From RUG14300 sp964391805 (GTDB lineage Bacteria; Bacillota; Clostridia; Christensenellales; CAG-1252), in contig CAYMNK010000009.1 in NCBI GenBank assembly GCA_964391805.1, forward strand, positions 1 to 64,000: a DNA stretch of 64,000 nucleotides, read 5' to 3'. Position numbers and translations under genes: made by a program. How positions within the stretch are numbered: the first letter of the stretch is position 1; each line of letters opens with the position of its first letter. The notes under the pieces were generated by a model, which had not been told where the DNA came from, ran no database searches, and saw only the letters and a list, made by a program, of their open reading frames with translations. Positions 53,561-60,678 of the stretch are shown piece by piece.

Positions 53561-53989
53561 AACCACATAAAAAGAGTATCATAACGCATATTTTTTCAAC
53601 AAAACTGACAATAAAATATTACAAAAAGGGGCGATTAGTAATCGCCCGCCTAATTTGAATACTATATTATCGCTTTTGCTTGTTTAAGCGTAATCGATAT
53701 ATCACATATATGTCATCCTGAGCATCGTCGAAGGATCTAATTCCTTGAAAAAAAAGAATATTATATAGCACACACTTTTTACACAAAATACGGCAATACA
53801 TTACAGGTATGTAGGGGCGATTAGCAATCGCCCACCAAAAGCAAGTCCTCGCACTTGCTTTGCATAAAAAGTACAGCAATATATCATAAGGATATGGCGT
53901 TTTCTAAACGCCCCTACAGCGAAGTGTGAAACACGTAGTCGAACTGCGTAGCAGTGCAAGGCTTGCCTTGCAGTATCTTAATCCATATA
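53561..53989. repeat. Gap with palindromic and three-hairpin elements
   Basis: Palindromic copies at about 53627-53650 and 53810-53859 (the second with GCAAGT/ACTTGC), a TCATCCTGAG unit near 53709-53735, and a composite at 53911-53984 whose three hairpins have arms GTGT/ACAC, CTGC/GCAG and GCAAGGC/GCCTTGC. The stretch 53645-53735 closely repeats 49130-49220. No gene is visible. Confidence 0.85.
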
Positions 53990-54027
53990 AAAAAAATCGG
54001 AGATAACTATTCACCGATTTTTTTATG
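53990..54027. terminator. Bidirectional terminator of the permease gene
   Basis: Stem AAAAATCGG/CCGATTTTT with T tracts on both strands, 10 bp from the permease stop. Confidence 0.85.
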
Positions 54028-54036
54028 CATTTTTAT

Positions 54037-55080
54037 CTATAGGATTCCTTGAATAGCCCATTCAATAAGGCTTACCCCGTAACCCACGATTAAGCCGGTA
54101 GCGAACAATGTACCGATAACCACAAGGTTTTCTTTGACATTCTTAACATTTTTGAGAAGAACGAACAATCCCAATCCTGCGTTTACGCACAAACCGCCTA
54201 CACAGGCACCGAACGAAATTCCGTTCAACAAATACAAGTCACTGATAATTACCGAAGATGCACAGTTAGGAATAAATCCGACAATTACGCTCAATAGCGG
54301 TGCAAGGAATTTGTTTTCTGATAAGAATGACATAATAACTTCTTCCGTCACGAAGTATATAAGCGTTCCAAATGCCATATTGATTATGAATATATAAAGT
54401 AATATTTTTAAGCTATGAACTAACGGATGCTCTATATGATGATGGAAGAATTCTTTATCGAATTTGAACTTTTTATGGCTATCGTCGTCCTCATGGTGAT
54501 GCTCATCATGAGGATGTTCGTCCTCTTTCCCGAATTCGTCGTGTTCAAACTCTCCATGCTCATGTTCGTGCTCATGATCATGCCCATGCTCGTGTTCATG
54601 TTCATGATAGTCAATGGTATGACCGCAACAACCGATATGTGTAACTTCTTCGCAATGGCAGTCAACTTGATGATCTACCGTTTCTTTGATTTGCTTACGG
54701 AATATGAAATCGAGTAAATACGCTACCGCTAAACCTACTATAAATTTGATTCCGATCAGCGGTAACACCATCAGCATTTTTTTAGGCTCATTTACACTTG
54801 ATAGGAAGATAGGTATTGCCTCATCGCTTGTTGCTATAAATACACCGACCAAAGTACCTATGGTTATGTGTTTCTTGTAATACAGATCGGCAGCCAACAC
54901 GCTGAATCCGCATTGAGGAATCAAGCCGAAAGAAACCCCGACCAACGGCGACCACTTATGCGAACGCTCCAAAGCTCTCGCAAGTTTTGGTTCCAAAAAC
55001 GACAGGGCTATATAAACGACAAACAAAAACGCAAAAACGATTGCGCTATCCTTCAATGCATCTAAAAATACTTCCAGCAT
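54037..55080 (-). CDS. Permease with His-rich cytoplasmic loop (putative metal transporter)
   Basis: 347 residues. Two membrane halves (each about four spans) carry repeated sequence (PLVGVSFGLIPQCGFSVLAADLYYKKHITIGTLVGVFIATSDEAI and PLLSVIVGFIPNCASSVIISDLYLLNGISFGACVGGLCVNAG), typical of a permease family annotated as putative manganese or arsenic efflux. Between them, residues about 140-215 form a His/Asp/Glu-rich loop (HEHEHEHGHDHEHEHEHG) likely to bind metal. It is divergent from the CobW gene about 0.8 kb away. The loop fits zinc or manganese, but the metal and direction of transport are inference. Confidence 0.8.
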   Translation of the reverse strand: MLEVFLDALKDSAIVFAFLFVVYIALSFLEPKLARALERSHKWSPLVGVSFGLIPQCGFSVLAADLYYKKHITIGTLVGVFIATSDEAIPIFLSSVNEPKKMLMVLPLIGIKFIVGLAVAYLLDFIFRKQIKETVDHQVDCHCEEVTHIGCCGHTIDYHEHEHEHGHDHEHEHEHGEFEHDEFGKEDEHPHDEHHHEDDDSHKKFKFDKEFFHHHIEHPLVHSLKILLYIFIINMAFGTLIYFVTEEVIMSFLSENKFLAPLLSVIVGFIPNCASSVIISDLYLLNGISFGACVGGLCVNAGLGLFVLLKNVKNVKENLVVIGTLFATGLIVGYGVSLIEWAIQGIL

Positions 55081-55109
55081 ATTATCTCTCTTTGTATTAG
55101 AATAAAAAT

Positions 55110-55138
55110 AGTATAATCCATTACACCGAGAATGTCAA
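55110..55138 (-). promoter_or_regulatory. Promoter of the permease gene
   Basis: On the minus strand exact TTGACA (55133-55138), 17-bp spacer, TATACT (55110-55115). The leader is only about 25 nt, too short for a yybP-ykoY riboswitch. Confidence 0.85.
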
Positions 55139-55787
55139 TTTAATTGATATCGATAAAGAAAAGATGTCCTTTTCCTTTTCCGTCCGCCGTCATACTGATT
55201 TCCGTCCCGTCATTGCGAATGATGTTATGCAATGCATAATGATGAATGATGTTTGTCTTACAGCAAATGATGCATTGCTACGCAGCGTTATATATATGTC
55301 ATACTGAGCGGAAGACGAAGTCTGGAGTCGAACCCGAAGGGCGACGCATAGCGTCGGTATCTGCATCCATATTAGTAAAAATGGATTTTCGTCCGCCATT
55401 ATATGGATTTTTGATTGATGCGGGCGATTACTAATCGTCCCCTACAGCGTAGGTTGAAAACCGCAGTCAAACCCGAAGGGCGACACCCTAGGTGTCGGTA
55501 TCTGCATCCATATTAATAAAAGCGGATATAATAACAAAAACTTATCGTTATCGTCCGCAAGATACCAAATTGTTACACAATTTGATTCTCGTTACACTCG
55601 AATTTCGACGATGCTCAGTATGACGGCGGATGATAACTTACACCATCTTGTCATACTGAGTAAAAGGACAGCGTCTTGTAGTCGAACGGCGTAGCCGCGA
55701 CACGTCGGTATCTAATCATTGTTTATTTATTGTTTAATCAAAAAATCAAATAAAATCAAATAATTACATTAACCCTGTTTAAAAGAC
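55139..55787. repeat. Gap with several dispersed elements
   Basis: A truncated leader at about 55188-55212, a full copy at 55297-55368 (GAC/GTC, CCC/GGG, CGACGC/GCGTCG), a palindromic-to-three-hairpin composite at 55422-55509 (GGTT/AACC, CCC/GGG, CGACACC/GGTGTCG), a minus-strand long-stem variant at 55551-55628 (CAAATTGT/ACAATTTG), and a copy at 55649-55716 (GGAC/GTCT, CGGC/GCCG, CGAC/GTCG). No gene is visible. Confidence 0.85.
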
Positions 55788-55834
55788 TGTACAAATTTCA
55801 AAAATGTGGTATAATTATTAGTGCGATAATAATT
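55788..55834 (+). promoter_or_regulatory. Promoter and palindromic operator of the CobW gene
   Basis: TATAAT (55810-55815) with a TGTACA -35 (55788-55793) at 16-bp spacing. Overlapping the -10 is a perfect inverted repeat with 8-bp arms AATTATTA and TAATAATT, separated by 6 bp (55813-55834). It has the size and AT character of a Fur/Zur-family operator, which fits a metal-starvation gene. Confidence 0.65.
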
Positions 55835-55865
55835 CGTAATTTTTTATTATAGTGAGGCATAAAAA

Positions 55866-57113
55866 ATGGTTAAAGTTGACGTTATATCCGGATTTTTAGG
55901 CGCGGGTAAAACAACGCTTATCAAAAAAATGTTTGAATCTGATATATCTAAAGAACAAGTTGTTATTATAGAGAATGAGTTCGGCGAAATCGGTATTGAC
56001 GGAACATTCCTAAAAGAAGCAGGTGTTCAAATTAGAGAAATCAATTCCGGTTGTATTTGCTGTTCGTTGGTAGGTGATTTTGAATCGTCCATCAAGGAAG
56101 TTATTAATAAATTTAATCCCGATAGAATAATTATCGAGCCGTCCGGTGTCGGTAAACTTTCCGATATTGTTAAGGCGATTTTGAAGGTTGATGCACCGTT
56201 GGAATTGAATATCGTAGTAACGGTAGTTGACGGCGGTAAGTGTAAGATGTACATCAAGAATTTCGGTGAATTCTATATCGATCAAGTCAAAGAGGCTCAC
56301 AATATCGTTATATCCAAAACCGACAAACTCAGTGAAGAAAAGGTCCGTTTAGCACTTGAACAAATCAAGGAAATCAATCCTAATTGTTCGGTTATAGCAA
56401 CACCTATTATTGAGTTAGACGGAGAAAAACTTGTCGAGACGCTCGAGGGCGGATCGAATCTCGATTCATTTATCGAAAAATTAAAACTTGATCACGAACA
56501 TCATCACGATGATGATGAGGAATGTTGCTGTCATCATCACCACCATCATGACGAAGAATGTGAAGAGGGTGAACATCATCACCACCATCACGACGACGAT
56601 GAAGAGTGCTGTTGTCACCATCATCATGATGAAGATGATGAAGACGAAGATGAGCACGAGCATCACCACGGAAAGTGTTGTCATCATCACGATGAGGAAG
56701 AGGAAGAACATGAGCATCATCATGAATGCTGTCATCATGACCACGAGCATGACCACGACGAAGACGAGCATGAATGCTGTCACCATCATGACCATGAAGA
56801 AGGCCATCATCATCACCATCATCACGAAGGACACCACCATGCTGACGAAGTATTCTCAAGTTGGGGTACCGAAACAGTTAAGAGTTATTCAAAAGAAGAA
56901 TTGTCATCTATACTTGATAAACTCTGTGGTGACGAATTCGGTGTAATCTTGCGTTCTAAAGGTGTAGTTAAGGCATCTGACGCCGAAGATTGGTATTATT
57001 TCGACCTTGTGTATGGCGATTACGATATCCGTTTAGGAGCGCCCGACGTTATCGGTAAAGTTTGCGTTATCGGTTCGAAGATAGACGAGCAAGCTATACA
57101 AAAACTTTTTTAG
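55866..57113 (+). CDS. CobW/YciC-type GTPase metallochaperone with very long His-rich region
   Basis: 415 residues. The G3E GTPase domain (about 1-205) has Walker A GFLGAGKTTL, the INSGCICCSL metal-binding motif (CxCC), IIEPSGVG and TVVDGG, and the SKTDKL nucleotide motif. Residues about 209-326 are almost only His, Asp, Glu and Cys, with repeated CCCHHHH-like clusters, clearly a metal reservoir. The CobW C-terminal domain follows (about 327-415). Members of this family deliver zinc or cobalt to apo-enzymes. It has a palindromic operator on its promoter and is 10 bp from the next P-loop protein. Confidence 0.88.
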   Translation: MVKVDVISGFLGAGKTTLIKKMFESDISKEQVVIIENEFGEIGIDGTFLKEAGVQIREINSGCICCSLVGDFESSIKEVINKFNPDRIIIEPSGVGKLSDIVKAILKVDAPLELNIVVTVVDGGKCKMYIKNFGEFYIDQVKEAHNIVISKTDKLSEEKVRLALEQIKEINPNCSVIATPIIELDGEKLVETLEGGSNLDSFIEKLKLDHEHHHDDDEECCCHHHHHHDEECEEGEHHHHHHDDDEECCCHHHHDEDDEDEDEHEHHHGKCCHHHDEEEEEHEHHHECCHHDHEHDHDEDEHECCHHHDHEEGHHHHHHHEGHHHADEVFSSWGTETVKSYSKEELSSILDKLCGDEFGVILRSKGVVKASDAEDWYYFDLVYGDYDIRLGAPDVIGKVCVIGSKIDEQAIQKLF

Positions 57114-57123
57114 TATTTGAATT

Positions 57124-58053
57124 ATGGAAGAAACCTTTAAAGTAATAGCGGTCAACGGAATATTGGAAGCCGGAAAAACTCATTTTTTGAATGAGGCACT
57201 TGCTGAAAATTTATTTATCGATCCCGAAGCATGCGGAATGATTCTTCAATGTGAAGAGGGACTTGAAGAATATGATGAGACCGTTCTTCGCGATAACAAT
57301 ACCGTTGTTGAAACTTTTGAAGATAAAGAGGACTTTTTATCAAGAGCGGAAAAAGTCGTTCGTGATAGGAATCCTGACGTCGTATATATCGAAGAAAATG
57401 CAATGTGGGAAGATTTTACCCTTCCCGATTGTTTTGAGGTAGTTCAAACGCTTACCATTATCGATGCGACTACATTTAGGACCTATTTCAACAATATGCG
57501 TCAAAAATTTGTCGATTTATTGACACCGAGTAATGTAGTTATCATGTTTAACTGTGTAGATGAAAAGGAGACAACAACATTTAAACGCAATATGAAACTC
57601 ATTAATAGAGTTCTTGAGTTTTTATATTTTGATCCGTCCGATAATCAATTTAGTTTAGCCGACGACCTTCCGTACTCTTTAGAGGGTGACAAAATCGTCA
57701 TCGATGACGAAAGTTACGGCATATGGTTTATAGATTGTATGGATTATCCCGATAGATACAACCAAAAGAATGTTGTATTTACAGCTCAAATCGAGAATCA
57801 TCCGAGATTACCAAAAAACTTTTTCTTAGCAGGCAGGAAATGTATGACTTGCTGTGCAAACGATATTCAAGAATTTTACACCATTTGTGATAATAATCTT
57901 GCCAAAGCTAAGGTTAAGAGCGGTGATTGGGTGAGCATATACGGAACCATTCTTTATAGACAGGGAGCCAACGGAGAAGCAATGCCTTATGTACGTATAG
58001 GCTTTGTACAACCGGTTCCGCCACCCGATAATGAGGTTATAGGTCTATCTTAA
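57124..58053 (+). CDS. P-loop protein fused to a DUF1980/YcgQ-like domain
   Basis: 309 residues. The N-terminal half begins with a G3E-like P loop in NGILEAGKTHFLNEAL and has NPDVVYIEENAMW, TIIDATTF and VVIMFNCVD, but lacks the CxCC motif of the neighbour. The C-terminal part (from about residue 215) has NHPRLPKNFFLAGRKCMTCCANDIQEFYTICDN and VKSGDWVSIYGTI, with the TCCAxD pattern seen in DUF1980 (YcgQ) proteins that accompany permeases. The gene probably acts with the CobW protein and permease in zinc handling. No family name is certain. Confidence 0.7.
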   Translation: MEETFKVIAVNGILEAGKTHFLNEALAENLFIDPEACGMILQCEEGLEEYDETVLRDNNTVVETFEDKEDFLSRAEKVVRDRNPDVVYIEENAMWEDFTLPDCFEVVQTLTIIDATTFRTYFNNMRQKFVDLLTPSNVVIMFNCVDEKETTTFKRNMKLINRVLEFLYFDPSDNQFSLADDLPYSLEGDKIVIDDESYGIWFIDCMDYPDRYNQKNVVFTAQIENHPRLPKNFFLAGRKCMTCCANDIQEFYTICDNNLAKAKVKSGDWVSIYGTILYRQGANGEAMPYVRIGFVQPVPPPDNEVIGLS

Positions 58054-58273
58054 AATACATTTTATGACAAGAAAGTAGGTGCAGTCGCATTTTTTTTGGC
58101 TCTGTACCCCGATATGGAAATTTGTAAAAATTTGTACAACCGAATAATAATCCAAGTTCATTCTTGAAATAAAATGTGTAATCTGAAAAGGATTATTAGC
58201 AAAAAATCGTATTGGCTATCTAAATAAAAAACAATTATTAAATAATATAATCGCCGTCAATTCGGCGAAAAAT
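58054..58273. other. Gap before tRNA-Arg
   Basis: AT-rich with no gene. A TATAAT lies near 58246-58251, but I see no convincing -35. A CGCCG/CGGCG hairpin lies at 58252-58267, just ahead of the tRNA. Confidence 0.45.
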
Positions 58274-58350
58274 GTGTCATTAGCCCAGTTGGATAGAGCG
58301 TCAGACTCCGACTCTGAAGGTCAACGGTTCGAATCCGTTATGGCACACCA
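58274..58350 (+). tRNA. tRNA-Arg (anticodon CCG)
   Basis: All arms fold: acceptor GTGTCAT/ATGGCAC (one G-U), D arm GCCC/GAGC with one C-A mismatch, anticodon stem TCAGA/TCTGA around loop CTCCGAC (anticodon CCG, reading CGG), five-base variable loop, T arm AACGG-TTCGAAT-CCGTT. Discriminator A and an encoded CCA end it. A terminator and an ISL3-family insertion follow. Confidence 0.95.
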
Positions 58351-58356
58351 GAAAAA

Positions 58357-58385
58357 AACGACAGGCTTCGGTTTGTCGTCTTTTT
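58357..58385 (+). terminator. Terminator of tRNA-Arg, interrupted by the IS element
   Basis: Stem ACGACA/TGTCGT with a loop containing CTTCGG, then five T residues. The T run (58381-58385) is part of the IS target duplication, so the insertion kept the terminator working. Confidence 0.85.
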
Positions 58386-58388
58386 AAT

Positions 58389-58419
58389 GGCTCAATGTCA
58401 AATGTTGGGGCGGAGATAA
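58389..58419 (+). repeat. Left terminal inverted repeat of the IS
   Basis: Begins GGCTCAATGTCAAATG and ends GGCGGAGATAA; 27 of 31 bases match the right repeat in inverse orientation. Confidence 0.95.
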
Positions 58420-58482
58420 TTTTAACTTAATCACAATTAATTCAAATCTCTTTAGTTAATTCTTTTAGCTAGAGAGATTTTT

Positions 58483-59643
58483 TTAACATAAATGCAAGAT
58501 TCTATTTCTAAACCTTGGATAATTCCGATAGCCGTATCCGATTCTTTTTAATACTTTGATTTTGTTATTTGTACCTTCAGTAAATGCATTTGTGTATTTT
58601 GTTCGTTTGGAATTGATTATGTACTCAAACCAGTTAGTAAATGCCGTTATTGCCGGTTGGAATTCTGCTAATCCAATCTCCTCTGCGGTATTTATAAACT
58701 CTCGAAGTTTTGTTTCTGCTTTTTGCGGATTGATCTCATCCCTAAAGTCATAGAATATCTCTTTTAGCTGCCAGGCATTGTACAAATCTTCATTGTGTTG
58801 TAACATTCTATTGAGGATAACTCTTTGGTAAGGTTTTAAACTGCCTTCCCTTTTATCTAAGATCGTCTTGTGTTTTTTGAAGTACAATCTTTCCAAACTG
58901 CTTAAAGACTCTTGAACACGTTTCCTAACATTATGCATTGCCCAATAGACTTGTCTTATATAGTGATATTTATCCACTACAATCATCGCATTTGGGAAGA
59001 ATGTTTTTGCAATATCCTTATATGTCTCCCACATATCCATTATAAATATGCTAACATTTTCTCGTTTATAATTTCTTACATAATCTATTAGATAATGTTT
59101 TTCTCTTGTGGGAAGTATATCTAATATTTTTTGGTTGCTGGGGTTCGTAAGAATGCACTGGTATTTTTCACCACCGGAATTACCCTTAAATTCATCTATC
59201 GCTATTACCTCTGGTAACTTATATAGTTTATAGCTCAGTAAATCGCAAATTCTGACTACGGTATTTATACTTACACCATATCGTTCGGCTACTTGTTTGA
59301 ATGTTACCGGTTTTCTAAATTCTCGAATAATATTCTCGTAGACTCTTTGAGTTAAATGATGATATTTGGGCAAAAAAGAATACTTTTCAAAGAATCTTTT
59401 ACCACATTCGCAACGATACCGTCTTTTCTTTAACAATATATGAACTTGCTTATTTCTATATGGCAAGTCGCGTATATCCTGAATCCGATAATCGTGAATC
59501 CTCTTTGTTTTCTTTCTACAGCAAGGGCAATTAGGGTAAACAGGATTGGTAGATGCAAGAATGTTAATTCTATTACCAATTTCTTCAATAGATTCTATAA
59601 AAATCCCTTTGATTCCTATAAAATTTGTGATACAATTATTCAT
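58483..59643 (-). CDS. ISL3-family transposase
   Basis: 386 residues, undamaged. The N terminus has a zinc-finger-like pair (CPCCRKKTKRIHDYR, RYRCECGKRFFEKY) then a helix-turn-helix (FKQVAERYGVSINTVVRICDL). The DDE catalytic core shows VIAIDEFKG (first Asp), MDMWETYKDIAKTFFPNAMIVVDKYH (second Asp) and FTEGTNNKIKVLKRIGYGYRN (the Glu), as in ISL3 transposases. The AAGGAGG ribosome site is about 14 bp from the ATG at 59643. No frameshift or stop is visible, so the protein should be functional. Confidence 0.96.
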   Translation of the reverse strand: MNNCITNFIGIKGIFIESIEEIGNRINILASTNPVYPNCPCCRKKTKRIHDYRIQDIRDLPYRNKQVHILLKKRRYRCECGKRFFEKYSFLPKYHHLTQRVYENIIREFRKPVTFKQVAERYGVSINTVVRICDLLSYKLYKLPEVIAIDEFKGNSGGEKYQCILTNPSNQKILDILPTREKHYLIDYVRNYKRENVSIFIMDMWETYKDIAKTFFPNAMIVVDKYHYIRQVYWAMHNVRKRVQESLSSLERLYFKKHKTILDKREGSLKPYQRVILNRMLQHNEDLYNAWQLKEIFYDFRDEINPQKAETKLREFINTAEEIGLAEFQPAITAFTNWFEYIINSKRTKYTNAFTEGTNNKIKVLKRIGYGYRNYPRFRNRILHLC

Positions 59644-59732
59644 GAGCGGATTGTGTTCCTCCTTTGTAATTTGTTTTGGTGATTAAATTATATCATAGGA
59701 ACATTTGATTCGCTCTTTTTTTATGTTCTTTT

Positions 59733-59763
59733 TTATCTCCGCCCCAACATTTATTATAGAGCC
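59733..59763 (-). repeat. Right terminal inverted repeat of the IS
   Basis: Reverse complement begins GGCTCTATAATAAATG and ends GGCGGAGATAA; four mismatches to the left repeat (positions 6, 9, 10 and 11). Confidence 0.95.
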
Positions 59764-60006
59764 TTTTTAATTAAATCCGCTTTCAGTGCTCTTGTCGTAC
59801 TGAGCGCTCGTCCGCCGTCATACTGAGCGTAGTCGAAATTCGAACGAAGTGAGAATCAAATTGTGAAACAATTTGGTATCTTGCGGACGGTAACACGCAC
59901 TATCTATCATTTTATCCACAACCTTGCGAAGCGAAACTTTACTTAACTTTTTTACGCAACGTCACTTTTTTTGCAAAAATTGGATAAAAATATTATCCGC
60001 ATTCTA
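59764..60006. repeat. Gap with a long-stem dispersed element
   Basis: After the IS, a truncated head near 59793-59806 and a long-stem variant at about 59817-59890, whose third hairpin is CAAATTGT/ACAATTTG and whose tail is GGTATCTTGCGGACGG. No gene is visible. Confidence 0.75.
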
Positions 60007-60035
60007 TTGCAGTTTTAACTAAAAAAATATATAAT
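60007..60035 (+). promoter_or_regulatory. Promoter of the hydrogenase-sensor operon
   Basis: TTGCAG (60007-60012), 17-bp spacer, TATAAT (60030-60035). A leader of about 105 nt reaches the ATG at 60145 behind AAGGAG; upstream in-frame codons from 60079 lie in the leader. Confidence 0.75.
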
Positions 60036-60144
60036 ATATTTAGATATAAGTGGAAATGCGTTATTTTATGCTACCGCTATGTTTATATTAACTAATCATT
60101 CCGTTATATACCTATGTAATATTCGGATAAAAGAAGGAGAAATT

Positions 60145-60390
60145 ATGATTAATCTAACCGTATGTATTGGAAGTTCTTGTCACGTTAAAGGCTCTCGTCA
60201 AGTTGTTCGCGAACTACAATCGTTGATTGCCGAGGCGGGCTTACAAGATAAGATAGACTTAAACGGAACTTTTTGCATGAATAAATGTCAACAAGGCGTA
60301 TGTGTAACGGTTGACAATGAATTCTATTCTGTTTCCTCCGACAACGTTAATGAATTTTTTACCAATTCCGTTTTGCCGAGGATTAAATAA
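60145..60390 (+). CDS. NuoE-like thioredoxin-fold [2Fe-2S] ferredoxin, first copy
   Basis: An 81-residue protein with four cysteines in the NuoE/HydC-like order: a CxxxxC pair (CIGSSC) near residue 7 and a CxxxC pair (CMNKC) near residue 48. The start at 60145 is favoured by AAGGAG. It ends on the A of the next ATG. It should shuttle electrons to or from the hydrogenase-like proteins downstream. The extra N-terminal residues reached from 60079 are probably not translated. Confidence 0.85.
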   Translation: MINLTVCIGSSCHVKGSRQVVRELQSLIAEAGLQDKIDLNGTFCMNKCQQGVCVTVDNEFYSVSSDNVNEFFTNSVLPRIK

Positions 60391-60656
60391 TGATTATTGT
60401 TCAAATATGCGTAGGTAGTTCCTGTCATTTAAAGGGCTCCGAAGAAGTTGTCGAAATATTTCAGAAATATGTTGCAGATAATAAACTCGATGAGGAAATA
60501 ATTCTTACGGGTACCTTTTGTGCAGGCAAGTGCAACCGTTCGGGCGTAACCGTAATAGTTAATGACGAACCTTACACCGGAATAACCGTATACAATTTCA
60601 ACGATTTTTGGGTGAATACTGTATTACCCGCTGTTGAGAAAAATAGATTAGGTTAG
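60390..60656 (+). CDS. NuoE-like thioredoxin-fold [2Fe-2S] ferredoxin, second copy
   Basis: 88 residues, a tandem paralogue of the gene before it: CVGSSCHLKGSEEVVEIF near residue 6 and TFCAGKCNRSG near residue 50 give the same cysteine spacing. It starts one base inside the preceding stop, so the two proteins are made together and may dimerise. The pair is unusual; most hydrogenase operons carry one such subunit. Confidence 0.85.
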   Translation: MIIVQICVGSSCHLKGSEEVVEIFQKYVADNKLDEEIILTGTFCAGKCNRSGVTVIVNDEPYTGITVYNFNDFWVNTVLPAVEKNRLG

Positions 60657-60678
60657 TCCTGTTTTAGCGGAGGATAAA

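Larger units (their letters stand above)
58381..59771. mobile_element. Complete ISL3-family insertion sequence with 8-bp target duplication
   Basis: The element spans 58389-59763 (1375 bp). Left terminal repeat 58389-58419 and right terminal repeat 59733-59763 are 31 bp and match at 27 positions, sharing AAATGTTGGGGCGGAGATAA. TTTTTAAT at 58381-58388 recurs at 59764-59771, an exact 8-bp direct repeat as expected for ISL3-family transposition. One intact transposase lies inside on the minus strand. All parts are intact, so the insertion is recent or still active. Confidence 0.95.

Noticed and set aside
55081..55132. yybP-ykoY manganese riboswitch ahead of the permease
   Set aside because: The predicted leader is only about 25 nt, too short, and no conserved motif is visible.
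56470..56946. Other-frame and minus-strand reading frames in the His-rich CobW stretch
   Set aside because: They are shadows of the CAT/CAC-GAT/GAA low-complexity sequence, giving Met/Val- or Arg/Asp-rich nonsense.
60079..60144. Extended N terminus of the first NuoE-like ferredoxin
   Set aside because: The codons have no ribosome site and the added residues are not family-like; AAGGAG precedes the ATG at 60145.
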